DNA from: Arctopsyche grandis
Taxonomy: Eukaryota; Arthropoda; Insecta; Trichoptera; Hydropsychidae
Assembly: GCF_051622035.1 (NCBI RefSeq)
Contig: NC_135360.1
Span: 2,352,001 to 2,416,000 of the forward strand
DNA length: 64,000 nt
Reading direction: 5' to 3'
In this document: positions 1 to 11,317 of the stretch, in pieces
Numbering within the stretch: position 1 is the first letter of the stretch
Layout: every line of letters starts with the position of its first letter
Position numbers and translations under genes: made by a program
Notes under the pieces: model-generated
Database searches by the model: none
Told to the model about the DNA's origin: nothing
The model's input: the letters and a program-made list of their open reading frames with translations, nothing else

Positions 1-197
1 CTCGCTGTCCTCGGATAGACGGGTCAGGTCTAGTGAATCCAACGTTGCTTGACTCGGACATCGGACTGTAAGGACGGAAGGAAATAAGATTCGTTCAGTA
101 TAGAGTAGTAATTAAAATTTGAATAGTTTTCTCCAGACTCACAAATTTGACTAAGTTGGGAAGTAATATTGCATTAGTTATATATATAAGTCCAAAC

Positions 198-411
198 CGA
201 TAGTATCTGTAGGCGGTCTTTCGAAATTGGCCGGATTGGAGAAGAACTCTCTAAGTTGAGGTTCTTCTCGTCCAGCTTCGACCAGCTCGGTGTGCAGCTC
301 GAGGGCAGTCAAAAGAAGTCTGTCCTGGAGAAGACGAGCCGCCACGCGCGAATACCAAGACTGACATTGGGACTGAGCCTGCTGAGAAGGCTGCTCGATT
401 TCGGACCACAT
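198..411 (-). CDS. RELCH-like LisH protein, first coding exon (partial gene)
   Basis: The minus strand encodes an N-terminus starting at the ATG at 411-409. It contains the segment LLTALELHTELVEAGREEP followed by a motif of the FFSNPANFER type. This closely resembles the LisH region at the N-terminus of RELCH (KIAA1468), a RAB11-binding protein with LisH, coiled-coil and HEAT repeats that works in recycling-endosome to Golgi cholesterol transport. The frame stays open to about 178, but a GT donor near 197 probably ends the exon, and the rest of the gene lies left of the window. The frame extends upstream of the ATG to a TTG at 426, which I do not treat as the start. The exon is unusually GC-rich for this window, as expected for a single-copy gene. 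The donor position is a guess; the family call is fairly secure. Confidence 0.72.
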
Positions 412-837
412 CGCGACATCTGACAACTGTCACTTTTCACTCCTCCGTCACAACTGTCAAACGCGTACAGTGCTGCCAGTGTGGCAAACGTCTTGGTGTT
501 GTCGCTCTTGAAAATTAAATAACAAGCATTCTAAAGAATATAAATACCAAGTTGACGCGATATGGGTGCACTCGGGCGGAATTCAACTGGACCGAGTCAG
601 TTGTATGAGTGCACTTGGAAACGTGGGTGATACGTAAACACCGCTCGAACAATTTTAAAATGACGGATTTGGTACTGCGAAGTATAAAAGTTGCGGGGAC
701 ATATTGATAAAAGAACAAGAAATTTATTAAACTCTCTCCCGTTCAGAAAACAGAAAAATCATGAGCGACAAATGGATTTCAGCAGCATAGCTTGATGGTT
801 GCGCTAATGTTGACCACCGAGATGTTCTTGAATCAAG
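412..837. other. 5' flank of the RELCH-like gene
   Basis: This stretch should hold the 5' UTR and promoter of the minus-strand gene. I see no clear TATA box or other coding sequence. Short open frames here show no protein-like composition. Confidence 0.35.
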
Positions 838-1090
838 AACGGATCCTGAGGGGAGGGGGGCGATGATAGCAATCGCTCCCCCTAAATTTCATTGCCGTTT
901 GAAAATTAACATAATCGTAAGTGAAACGTAAAGGAGGTATGTAATAAAAATGGTTGTCCTTTTGTTACGAATGTTCATTATTTTTTCATTGTGTGTGATT
1001 GGATTTTAATTGCATCATGAATAAATATTAATTGCGTTATTTTTTTATCGCCCCCCCCCCCCCTAGAAAATATCCTGGATGCATCCTTGA
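838..1090. repeat. Possible non-autonomous DNA element with G/C-run ends
   Basis: The left end reads GGATCCTGAGGGGAGGGGGG and the right end has a run of Cs followed by a sequence whose reverse complement also begins GGATGCATCC. Ends with G runs like these recur at other putative hAT-like insertions in this window (15424, 29343, 31383). No coding sequence is present. The boundaries are uncertain. Confidence 0.3.
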
Positions 1091-1480
1091 CCTCTTGTGT
1101 TCAAGCTTACTTCGCTTGAATATAATGTATTTTTTTTTTAAATGCTTTTTATTATTACAAAATTATGTTCACAATACATCTTATATCTATTTTAATAGCT
1201 ACTGATCTACTGATCATTTTCTATTTTACAATTTTATTTAATTTGGTTAGTAATCATAGTATTATATTATTCTAATGTTAATCTACAGCATAATAGGAAA
1301 AAGAGCTCAAAAACCTATTTACAATCCTTATAAATGTTCATAATACATCTAATACATAATATTAATCAAAGACTCTCTAAAGTCGATGACTTAAAGCAGA
1401 TATAATGTATTTGGAGTATTTCTACAGTACTGCTGGTCAGACTTTTGTAACTCTAAGGCCGCCGTTACACGGGAAGGATG
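1091..1480. other. AT-rich intergenic stretch
   Basis: The sequence is AT-rich, has a T run near 1132, and shows no credible open reading frame. It could be the tail of an old retroelement, but I cannot assign it. Confidence 0.25.
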
Positions 1481-1779
1481 GTATAGGAATATAGCACGAC
1501 TTGTGCTATTACATCAAAACCAGTGATCTCATCATCGATCCTATACAAACATGCATAACTCAAGGGCAACGTCCCCTCCGACCATTCCAGAAGAAAGAGT
1601 TCATCGCTCGATCGTAAAACGAACAAAACCCAACAGTGATGTCATCAGGATACCGTAACACGTGTCTTAAAAAGACATTTACTCGTGGCACTCGACCCCA
1701 TTCTTAAACGAACGACGTCCTGGCGCTAATCCCACAGCTATAAAGCACGCGCCTAGAAAATAGGCCAACACGTGTCTCT

Positions 1780-2050
1780 AACACACGTGTCCTGGAAACG
1801 AAGACAAAGCATCTGCACGCGGCACGCTTCAAGCCAGAACGTATACAAAGTGACGTAGCAGCTCCAGACGTCAGAGTGAACCTCTGAAGTTCAACCAGAT
1901 CACTTCTCCGAAGCTCAACCTCTTCGTACATACAATAACCATTGTAACAATTGAACAAAATAAACGATCCTCTTACAAACTACACAACATGTGTTTCGTT
2001 AGGCTGGGATACGTTCAATATACCTAACCTGCCTTACAACGGATTAAACC
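1780..2050 (+). mobile_element. LTR-like fragment, second copy near 15960-17235
   Basis: The segment around 1875-2050 carries a block (gtgaacctctgaagttc, then cttctccgaag, then ataaacgatcctctt) that is repeated at 15990-16046 and continues at 17124-17235, on either side of a nested TRIM insertion. Its 3' part resembles the terminal region of the 853-bp LTR family at 2204 (gtttcgttaggctgggatac). It contains no gene. Outer boundaries are not resolved; it may begin near 1480. Confidence 0.5.
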
Positions 2051-2203
2051 GGCACCGCGTCTGCGCCGGGTACTAGGCTCAGTGGCGTATGGGTGGGTAT
2101 GCACTGTTTCACACGTACCGGATGAATCCACAACCGGCGAATTCATTCGAAAAGTTTTCCTAGTATTAAATTATAATAAACTGACAAAATAATTGTATCG
2201 ATA

Positions 2204-3056
2204 TGTAGGAATCTCGTCATCGTCATCGTCATCGAAACATTCGAGAAACGTCTACCCCAACAACCCATGCAGAACGAAAGAACACCTGCATCCATTAAAC
2301 TAAATCGAGTGGAACGACGCCAAACATTCGAGCATATTCCACAACAACAAACCACATTCCTCGCATAACTCACACACGTAAACACCACGTGCACTTCTTG
2401 GAATCAATCGCCAAACATTCTAGCATGTTCCACCCCTACAAGTCGAGCGGAACGACACCTGTCGAAGAACACCTGCAGCCAGTAAAAACTAAATCGAGTG
2501 GAACGTCGCCAAACGTTCGAGAAACGTCCACCCTAATCGACAAAAACACATTCCTCGCACACGCATAAACACCATCTGCGACGAGTCACGTGATGCCCAA
2601 AAACAATATAAAAGGAGGTCCACCCCAAACAACACCAGTCGACCCACAGCAACAAGCGTCGACACACAGAAGCAGACCAGTCGACCCACAGCAACAAGAG
2701 TCTACACACAGCAGCGGACCAGTCGACATCCAGAGACCTGCTGAACATAGCCGAACGCCGAGCCAGCAACACTCTACCGTATCCAGAGACCTGCTGAACA
2801 TAGCCGAATGCCGAGCCAGCAACACACTGCCATATCCAGAGACATCTGAACATAGCCGGATCCAGAGCAACGACACATTGCAGATCCAGCGGCCATCACG
2901 ACACCAAGTCAACAGCCAATAGCCGCTTCAAGAAAACTTCCCCAAATATTCTAATACACTTGTACAATATTTAGGCAAACAATAAAACAACTTAAAACAA
3001 GCACAACAGTGTTTCGTTAGGCTGGGATACGGTCAACACTACCTACCCCGCCTACA
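2204..3056 (+). mobile_element. Solo LTR, family 1
   Basis: The 853-bp element begins TGTAGGAATCTCG and ends CCCCGCCTACA. It is flanked on both sides by the 4-bp direct repeat GATA (2200-2203 and 3057-3060). Near copies occur in inverted orientation at 21710-22507 and, shortened, at 46686-47308. The interior has short CAG/ACCAGTCGAC-rich tandem units around 2635-2830. A 110-codon open frame at 2590-2922 reflects this repeat bias and is not taken as a gene. No partner LTR or internal region is present, so a solo LTR made by LTR-LTR recombination is the simplest reading. Confidence 0.75.
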
Positions 3057-3422
3057 GATATTACAAAAAATAAAATAGTGAATTTAGCTAATAGTATTTA
3101 AATGTCGATGACGCAATCTTATAAAAGAGAAAACACAATTAAGCGCCTACCAACTAAAACTTGACTTGACACGGAGAAGAGAGAAATACTCACCTATGGG
3201 GTTATGATCTGTTTGGCTAACTTTTATTTAACAACAGATAATTATTAATAAATGGTCGGAAGTTTTGATCAAAATTTCTCCACACGCAAAAACACAAAAC
3301 GGTGGTTTGTAAGCAAAGTTCCCATCACAAAGAAATTTATGCGTTTAACAGGTTGACCGCTGACAGCTGACAACAGTGCCTATACATATTTCGTTGACAA
3401 ATATAAAATTGCCCAAGTAGCA
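3057..3422 (+). promoter_or_regulatory. 5' flank of ZAD gene A, with palindromic CAGCTG motif
   Basis: From about 3240 this flank matches, with divergence, the upstream regions of genes C-H. It contains gctgacagctgacaac at 3358-3373, the inverse of the CTGCTGTCAGCTGTCAAC motif found upstream of D, F and G. No obvious TATA box is seen. The regulatory role is inferred from conservation only. Confidence 0.4.
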
Positions 3423-5713
3423 ATGGAGTGCAGACTTTGTCTGTGCTCTGCTCCAGCAGAGTCCTTTGTCTCCATACATGACGATCCTCATCCACCGCGT
3501 TTGGTGCAACGCATTTGGGCCTGCTGTCAGCTGCGGGTTAGTTACACTTGCTATTGCCATTTCTATTGTTAATTCGCTAGTCCTCGTAATCTTCAATTCC
3601 TTTCTCATTTGTAGGTTAGGAAAGGTGACCTTCTGCCGGATATGATTTGCCTTTCCTGTGTTAACAACCTGGAATTGCTCGACAGCTTCCGAAGTGCTTG
3701 TTTTCAGAATGACACAACGTCGAGGGTAAAATTAGACAAGTATTTGAAAGTCAAGCCGGAGGAAGTTTTGCTGAAAGATTTAATATGGGAAGATGAGTTG
3801 AGTGCTGATTTGCAACCCAACACTTCTAGTTCACCAGACGATGGCGAGGTAAGTAAATGGGATTTGAGTGACTTAGATCGATTAGAATTTACATGTAAAA
3901 TGACATCTAATCACACTATTGATATGTTACGCATGTTAAATTATATAACGTTCGGTTTATTTTTTAGACCCCTGGAAGAAAAATTACTTCGAGAGACAAT
4001 ATGGCAGCAATAATCGATACCAATAGACACATTCTAGAGGAAGAATTACCATTACGAAAAGCTTTAGATAAGATATGCTCTACACATTCTGAATTGGAGC
4101 GTATAATAGATTTCCAAGACAAATTGTTTACTCATAAAAAAAATCTTGTGACACAGAAAAACACATTCACCCAGCTCAGTGCACATATGAAAATACATAA
4201 TGGGATAAAGCCTTATAAGTGTGACATTTGTTCTAAAACATATACTACAAAACGATCTCTTAGTGAACATATAAATACTCATAGTGGACTAAAGCCACAC
4301 AAATGTTATATTTGTTTAAAATCATTTATTTCGAAATCTCACCTCAGAGGACACATGAGAATACATACCCGGGTGCGGCCATACAAATGTGAGATTTGTT
4401 TAAAATCATTCCTTACAAAATCTGTACTCGGTGCACATATGAGTAGTCATACTGGGGTAAAGCCACACAAATGTGACATTTGTTCTAAGACATATACGAG
4501 GAAACGGTCGCTTAGTGAACATATGAAAATTCATATTGGGGAAAAGCCATATAAATGTGACATTTGTTCAAAATCATTCTTTTCCAAATCAAACCTTCGT
4601 TCACACATGGTTACTCATACTAAGGTAAAGCCACACAAATGTGATATTTGTTCAAAATCATTCTTTGCAAAATCACAACTTAGTTCACATATGAATATTC
4701 ATAATGGGGTAAAGCCACACAAATGTGATATTTGTTCAAAATCATTCTTTACAAAATCAAGACTTAGTTCACATATGGGTATTCATAGTGGGGTAAAGCC
4801 ACATAAATGTCACATTTGTTCAAAATCATATACTACGAAACAATCTCTTAGTGCACATATATATATTCATAGTGAGGTAAAATCACACAAGTGTGAAATT
4901 TGTTTAAAATCATTCTTTTCCAAATCGAACCTTCGTTCACATATCGCTATTCATACTGGGGTAAAGCCACACAAATGTGACATTTGTTCAAAAACATTCT
5001 TTGCAAAATATCTACTCTGTGAACATATGGGTATTCATACTGGGGTAAAGCTACACAAATGTGACATTTGCTCAAAATCATTCTTCACAAAACCAAGCCT
5101 TCGTTCACATATGGTTATTCATAATGGGGTAAAGTCACACAAATGTCACATTTGTTTAAAATCATTCCTTAGAAAATCTGAAATCAGTGCACATATGGGT
5201 ATTCATACTCGGATAAAGCCACACAAATGTGACATTTGTTCAAAAACATTTACTACAAAACGATTTCTTATTGAACATATCAATACTCATATTGGGGTAA
5301 AACCACACAAATGTAACATTTGTTCAAAATTATTTTTTACAAAATATCTACTCATTGCACATATGCGTATTCATGCTGGGGCAGAGCCATACAAATGTGA
5401 CATTTGTTCAAAAACATTCTTTAAAAAATATCTACTCAGTGCACATATGGGTATTCATACTGGGGTAAAGCCATACAAATGTCATATTTGTTCAAAAGCA
5501 TATGCTGCAAAACGATATCTTAGTGCACATATCAATATTCATAGTAAGGTAAAGTCATACAAATGTGACATTTGTTTAAAATCATTCCTTAGAAAATATC
5601 TACTCATTGCACATATGGGTATTCATACTGGGGTAAAGCCACACACATATGACATTTGTTCAAAATCATATATTTCGAAACAAAATCTTAGTGCACATCC
5701 ATCGGCGGATTAA
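3423..5713 (+). CDS. ZAD-C2H2 zinc-finger protein A (17 fingers plus a broken 18th)
   Basis: Exons are 3423-3536, 3615-3848 and 3968-5713, joined in phase 0 with GT-AG introns of 78 and 119 bp, giving 697 residues. The ZAD is split over exons 1 and 2, with Cys pairs at residues 3/6 (MECRLC) and 50/53 (ICLSC). A spacer then leads to a half-finger without cysteines (LSAHMKIH) and 17 complete C2H2 fingers from about residue 197 to the end, joined by H-[TS]-G-V-K-P-[HY]-K-C linkers. The 18th finger has Tyr for the first Cys and lacks the last His; it runs straight into a hAT-like element that supplies the stop. ZAD proteins are nuclear, dimerise through the ZAD and bind DNA; the target is unknown. 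This is the longest array of the cluster and, with B and H, one of three plus-strand members. Confidence 0.88.
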
Positions 5714-8110
5714 GCGTTGCGGAGGCCACAGGCGCAACGTAATTTAGAGGCTGCCCCCCCCCCCCCCACTTATCATAAAGTGACTTTTTTTTTAATTGTG
5801 AATTGTAGGTACGTACATTATAAGAAACATGTGTTTTATTTTGTATTTAAAATTGTTTAATATAATATAAATGTATTCACAAAACTTATACAAACTAAAA
5901 ATTATATATTATACAATTATATAAACAAACATCTATTTACAAAGTTATACAAACAATCAAGAAAAAAAAGAAAAACATTTTAAATTGGTACTTTTCGACC
6001 TTTTGATGCCGCAAATTTATCTATTATGTTATCACAATCTAATAAATGCACCACCTCACATTCAATAAACAGCATCGATAAATTATTTAAATTGTTTTGA
6101 TTTAACGAATTCTTTTAACTATTTTAACTCGTTTTAAAACTGAAACGAACGCTCGCCACTTGCATTGCTTATTAGAAAGCGTTAGAAATATTCTTAAAAT
6201 TGTTTCAACATTTGGAAACGTTGATTTTAAACCTGCAATTAATAATTTATTATAATCGACAGGATTCGTAATATTTTCGCTTTTGATATGTGTAAATATC
6301 ATTGTTATATTTTGAAATTATTCTTTCAATACATTCGTTAAATTTATCATGACAATTAAAAATTAAAAAATAATTGAAAATCTTCAAGTTAACTATCATA
6401 AATTGAGCTCCTTCAAGAATCTTGATACTTCTGAAATGAATGCATCGCAGATAATGTTATGAATATTTATTATAAAGTTTTCTGTTTGACTAAAATTAAC
6501 TTCATCACATCTCTTTCCAAATTTCGATTTTAATTTTTTACGTCTAGCGATTTTAATCTTTTTTAATTTCACTGAATTCACTATAAATTCTGAAAGGGAT
6601 TTTACCAATCTTGTTCCCAACAACAAATTGTGCTGCATGCAATGATTTATTTGTATCATTGATGCGCTGTAATAATTTATCCCACAAACTAGTTAATAAT
6701 GCAGTTTCTTATTATTTGAAATAAACTGCCAATATTTTTGCCTCCAGTTTTCCCATAGGTTTTTCAAATACAGACGGACTGATTTTAATAAGAGCTGCTT
6801 TAATATTTTGATAATTTGATTTTAAAGCAAAACCAGCCTCTGCTCTAGCCGCCCATCGCGTACTATTTTTTTCTTTTTAAATATTGGTTATTTGAAATAT
6901 TACTTAAAAAAATATTCCTTCGTCGAGTCGATGATGAAAAAAAAAACAAATTTGGAATAGAATAAAAATAATATAACGCCCATGAACAGGATTCCGCAGC
7001 ATAGTTCCTAATTAAATTTAAAGTATGACTGGTACACGATATAAAGGTGGCTGTATTACAATGATGTAATATTCTAGCCTGCAAACCTTTGTATTTTGCA
7101 GCCATATTTGCTGCGTTGTCATATGATTAGCCCCTACATTTAGAAATAGGTATCGATATAGTTTATAAAATTTTTTAATATGATCTGCTCTAAATATTCG
7201 GATTCGTGTTTTTTAAAATATAAAAATCCAAAGAAACGCTCTTTTATACGCCAGTTTCATTCACAAATCTCAAGATAAATGTTAACTGGTCTATATGAGA
7301 TATATCAAGAGTTGAGTCGACTATAATTTTTTTTTCCAGCGGGGGGAAATCTTCTAGAAGACACCACCAACGTGTGGTAGTGTGGGATTTTTACCCACTA
7401 AAACCCTCCTCCTCTTCAGCTACTACCCGGCTACTAATTAAGTATTTCTCAAGGGTGGCAGCCAGGATAGCCATCTAGGCTCTCGTCATTTTCAAAGTCC
7501 GACTTCTTTTCTCTCGATCGCGTTCTGCCTCTTCTTTCTCCTGCATGATGCATACTGCAAACGCTGTCCACGCCTCTGCACTCTCAAGCATAGCAGGAAT
7601 CATGTTAGTCGTCGTTAATGGGTTAACACCGAGTACATTTTTTTTTAGATTGGTTCTTTGTGCGTTCCATGCTGGACAATCCAATGCAGTGTGTTCAGCA
7701 TCGTCGTTTTCTGCACTTCAGTGATGACATCCTGGTGTTGCTTTTTTTCCTATCTTGTGCAGATAGCTTCCAAAGCAGCCATGTCCTGTTAAAATTTGAG
7801 TTAGGTGAAAGCACAGCTCACCATGTTTTCTCCGGCTCCAAACCCTCAGGTCTCTGATGAGTCGATGCGTCCACCGACCCGAGTCGGCTATAATTGAATA
7901 GTATATTACTTCCCGAACTTCAGCAATAAGATATTTTTTACTTCACTACTCATTAAACTTACAAATTCATCATATGTACCGTGCGACAAATAATTATCAT
8001 TACCGGTACCACAACTGCTGAATTTTTCTAAATGAGTTTTAATAAAATTATCAAATTCGGCAAGATACTCATGCAACTTGAAAAATTTCCTTTACGATTT
8101 TTTTTTTATA
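5700..8110 (-). pseudogene. Degenerate hAT-like (ZMYM1/DUF4371-type) transposon
   Basis: The left end (catcggcggattaag followed by a C run) abuts the last finger of gene A. On the minus strand, broken frames match the conserved order of a ZMYM1-like hAT transposase. An N-terminal part lies at about 8090-7896. A VDST-type strand motif with DISHIDQLTFILRF lies near 7320. A YDNAANMAAKYKGLQARI block with CTSHTLNLIRNYAAESC lies at about 7126-6990. A WDKLLQRINDTNKSLHAAQF segment lies near 6690-6620. A C-terminal dimerisation-like FPNVETILRIFLTL lies near 6210. Several frameshifts and stops make it dead. A LINE fragment is nested at 7329-7880. The other terminus was not found. Confidence 0.75.
7329..7880 (-). 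mobile_element. 5'-truncated R1-clade-like LINE fragment nested in the hAT copy
   Basis: The element is flanked by a 15-bp near-identical target duplication, gagtcgactataatt at 7314-7328 and gagtcggctataatt at 7881-7895. Its poly-A tail reads as the T run at 7329-7336. On the minus strand it encodes the C-terminal end of a LINE ORF2. This shows a zinc-knuckle residue block DCPAWNAQR, then an SAEAWTAFAVCIMQEKEEAE segment ending at 7475, typical of R1/TRAS-type ORF2 C-termini. Upstream parts are missing, as expected for 5' truncation. Confidence 0.7.
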
Positions 8111-8121
8111 GTTAGTTTTGG

Positions 8122-8345
8122 ACCATTGTGGCATTACAGGGGGAACCTAATGCGCCACAATGGCCTACATTTGATAAAGAAAAACATAAAATAAAAAGCA
8201 AAAATGCAAAGGCAGAAAAACATGATAAAATGAAAAATAAAAATAATACATAAGAAAGAAAAAAAAATAAACAAAGGTGTAAAAATCAAATAAACTAAAT
8301 CCTCAAATCCTATTCTTAGTTTCACAATGAACAAAAAAATAGTAC
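8122..8345 (-). repeat. LINE-type 3' tail with conserved hairpin
   Basis: On the minus strand the end forms a hairpin, with a CCATTGTGGC arm at 8123-8132 pairing with GCCACAATGG at 8154-8163. An A-rich tract follows on the plus strand. Similar tails lie at 8540-8690, 24349-24600 and 30926-31150, and a covarying version ends the SINE at 12381-12423. Confidence 0.55.
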
Positions 8346-9043
8346 TGTTGCGTGGACGTAAAGAAGGGGCTTCCAGGATCGGAGAGAAAGACGCAGGACG
8401 GTTGTAGAAGTCGTTTATTGGTCTGCTCTCGTCGGTGCTCCAGGTCAGAATGGTTTCCAGGCCGAGAGCGCGCCAATATTTATACCCGTTTGGGCTCAAC
8501 AACTATTAGTCGATGAGTCAGGCGATCCCATTGGCCACAATGCTAATGCTAATGCGCCACAATGGCCTATATTTGATTATGAAAAACAGAAAAATAAAAA
8601 GCAAAAATGCAAAAGCAGAAAAACATGATAAAATGAAAAAATAAAAATAAAAAAAAAACGAAAACAATAAATAATAATTGCGCACTGCCGACCAAGCCAT
8701 TTTCTTCTGCACTGGCAATACTTCTTTACAATAACACACACACAACAGCGAGCGGTCCCACGTCTCGGCTATAACTAAAAAGAGAACTTGTTCTCTTAAA
8801 AAAAGACCTGTTGGCAACCTTAAATGTGATCCGTATTGACTGTGTAGCAAGCGCTGCATTCGATCAATATGCCATTCGAAAAATATGTAATTTGAATAAC
8901 TCGTGCTTCGGTAAACTGCTATTCGAAGTACTCGCTTCGACCGACTTGAATTCGGCGAAATTACCCAGAATTGCCCGGTCCCACCTCTCTATTCTGACAG
9001 AGGAATAGTATTGTTCAGTTTTGACAGCGTATTGGGCGAAGCG
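8346..9043. other. Repeat-derived flank upstream of gene B
   Basis: The interval includes an unassigned moderately GC-rich block at about 8346-8515 and a second LINE-type tail near 8540-8690. It also has a DNA-transposon-like end at 8770-8816 (reverse complement TAAGGTTGCCAACAGG). The last 200 bp should hold the promoter of gene B; I see no convincing core promoter element. Confidence 0.35.
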
Positions 9044-10244
9044 ATGGAGTGCAGGCTTTGTCTTTGTTCTGATCCGACTGTCTCCATCCACGACAATCCT
9101 CATCCACTGGCACAACGCATTAGGACCTGTTGCCGGCTGCTGGTCAGTTTCTGTTAACCTATTGCCATCCAAATTGGCTTCACTTAAATTAATCATCACT
9201 GCCACTCATTTGCAGTTGACAAGAGGTGACGGGTTACCAGATGCGATATGCCTTTCGTGTATCAATACTCTGGAATTGTTCAGCAATTTTCGAGACGATT
9301 GTCTACGAAGCAGCGAAACGTCGAAGCTGACGTCGAAAGGGTGTTTGAATGTGAAGACGGAAGAAGTTTTACTGGAAGATTTAAAATGGGAGGATGAATC
9401 ACCGAATATTTGTAATGACTGGCAATCTAGTGCCATAGAAATAGGCGATTCCAATCAAAATATCCATTTGTTGGAAAATAATACATCTCTGGTATAGTTG
9501 CTTCTAATCTTGTTGTAAACGTATTGTATTCGTTTGTAAATCGTTCGTTTTATTTCACAGATACACGCAGGAAAGGTCTTCACTTTGGATGATTGCGGGG
9601 CAGTTGATGTTGGAATTCCATCCGAAGTGTCTACATTACCGATTATTTACCAATGTAATATTTGTTTAAAATCATTTCCTCAAAAATGTTATCTTGATAG
9701 ACACACGAAACTTCACACGGTGGAAAATCCGTACAAATGTGATATTTGCTTGAAATCATTTACTCTGAAAAGTATTTATAAACACCTGAAGTCTCATAGC
9801 GGACAGAGGCCTAATGAGTGTAATATTTGTTCAAAATCTTTTTCGCAAAAAAGTAAACTTGTTTTACACATGACGACTCACACTGGGGAAAGGTCACACA
9901 AATGTGACATCTGTTTAAAATCATTTACTCAAAGTGGCAGTCTTCATATACACATGAGGTCTCACACGGGGGAAAAGCCATACAAATGTAACGTTTGTTT
10001 AAAATCATTCACTCAAAACAATTGTCTTATTACACACATGAGAACTCACACGGGGGAAAAGCCTTATAAATGTAATATTTGTTTGAAATCATTTGCTGTG
10101 AAAAGTTATCTGGGTATACACATGAAATTGCATATGGGGGAAAAGCCGTACAAATGTGATATTTGCTTGAAATCGTTTACTCATAAAAATCGTCTTGATA
10201 CACACATGAGATCTCACACGAAACAATTAAAGCCGTACAAATGA
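9044..10244 (+). CDS. ZAD-C2H2 zinc-finger protein B (7 fingers), diverged member
   Basis: Exons are 9044-9142, 9216-9491 and 9561-10244, all phase 0, with introns of 73 and 69 bp; the product is 352 residues. The ZAD Cys pairs are at residues 3/6 (MECRLC) and 45/48 (ICLSC). Exon 1 is five codons shorter than in the other members and exon 2 is longer (92 codons). Seven fingers fill the C-terminal two thirds, with canonical TGEKPYKC linkers between the later ones. Finger 2 has one residue fewer than normal between its second Cys and first His, so its fold may be weakened. The second donor (gtatag) is non-consensus but keeps the frame. Lower similarity and conventional linkers suggest B predates the recent expansion that gave A and C-H. 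The gene looks intact. Confidence 0.85.
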
Positions 10245-11317
10245 GATATTTCGACCATGTAATGCAAAAATGGAAATTTTGGGGTGAGAACGCAAAAACA
10301 CCCGTATATATCATATTTTTGCTGTGCAAAATCGACACTCTGTAAATAATCAAAATTCCGTGCTATGTTAATTAAGTTTCTTTAAAATTGTTACAAATTC
10401 AAAATATTTTTAATGCGAAATGAACATATTTTATTACTAGTTGTTTTACCCAGAGAAATGTTATAATAATAGAAGCGCCTTTACGAATAAATGAATTGAT
10501 TCAATATTCTCCACTATATTGTTTCAATATTCAATGTCTCCACTACGGTAAAACGCATGGAATACAATCGGGGTCATCACATATTCACTACAGAAATTAA
10601 CCCTTTGCCTGCGGCAATAAATATAGCGAACAAACCCTGTATGCGGCGGTACCTTTTTCGCGAATTTGGCAATCGAGTTTTCGACCTTAAATACAGATTT
10701 TAATATTTACTCAAGTAACCAGATATGTTAATTAACACAGAAAGTATTATTTTAAACAATAAAATACATAATATATCTCGTAGTTTTGGATTAATTGTCA
10801 AATAATCATTCTTCATAATTATATGAAGACGTGACGTCACATCAACGAGGTTTCAGTATAGTTCCACAAAAAACTAATTTTTGACTGGTATATATTCATT
10901 TTAAGCAAATTGAATAGATGCCATTCAACTCGGTAGTATATTCAACCAATTTTGAACCTTAAAACAGTTGAAATAGGCGCATATAAGCCTCAAAATCCTG
11001 TGCAAAGTTCAGAAATTCTATGGAAGACAGCCGCGCTAACAGACTTAATAAGATAAACAGGTTGCCCTAAAGCGCTAAAATGGACGGAAACAAGTAAACA
11101 AGATTGATAAAAAAATAGTGATAAAGATAATAATAAAATTAATACGAAAAATAAAAATTATATGATAAAATCTAAAAAAATTTAAATAATGAAACAATAA
11201 AAGTACAACATTGAAATTTAAAAATATATATTTATCAATAATTCAATGTAGGATATCGAGCGAGTAAAGATTGATTATTGTATTTTGATATACATACATA
11301 CATATGTATGTTAATAG
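10245..11317. other. AT-rich intergenic region
   Basis: No gene is seen. A stretch near 11070-11160 (ggacggaaacaagtaaacaa) resembles the module that lies downstream of genes D, E, G and H, so part of this is a diverged copy of the duplicated unit. Confidence 0.3.

Noticed and set aside
178..426. Start of the RELCH-like frame at 426 and its end at 178
   Set aside because: The codon at 426 is TTG; the first in-frame ATG is at 411. The tail after about 198 reads into probable intron sequence.
2590..2922. 110-codon plus-strand frame rich in Gln, Ser and Pro, with overlapping minus-strand frames
   Set aside because: It lies wholly within a solo LTR with tandem units, and the related copies give different frames on both strands; repeat composition explains it.
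4200..5700. Regular 84-bp repeats that might be read as a satellite or a CRISPR-like array
   Set aside because: The repeats are in frame, carry the Cys2His2 pattern and follow a spliced ZAD; they are zinc fingers.
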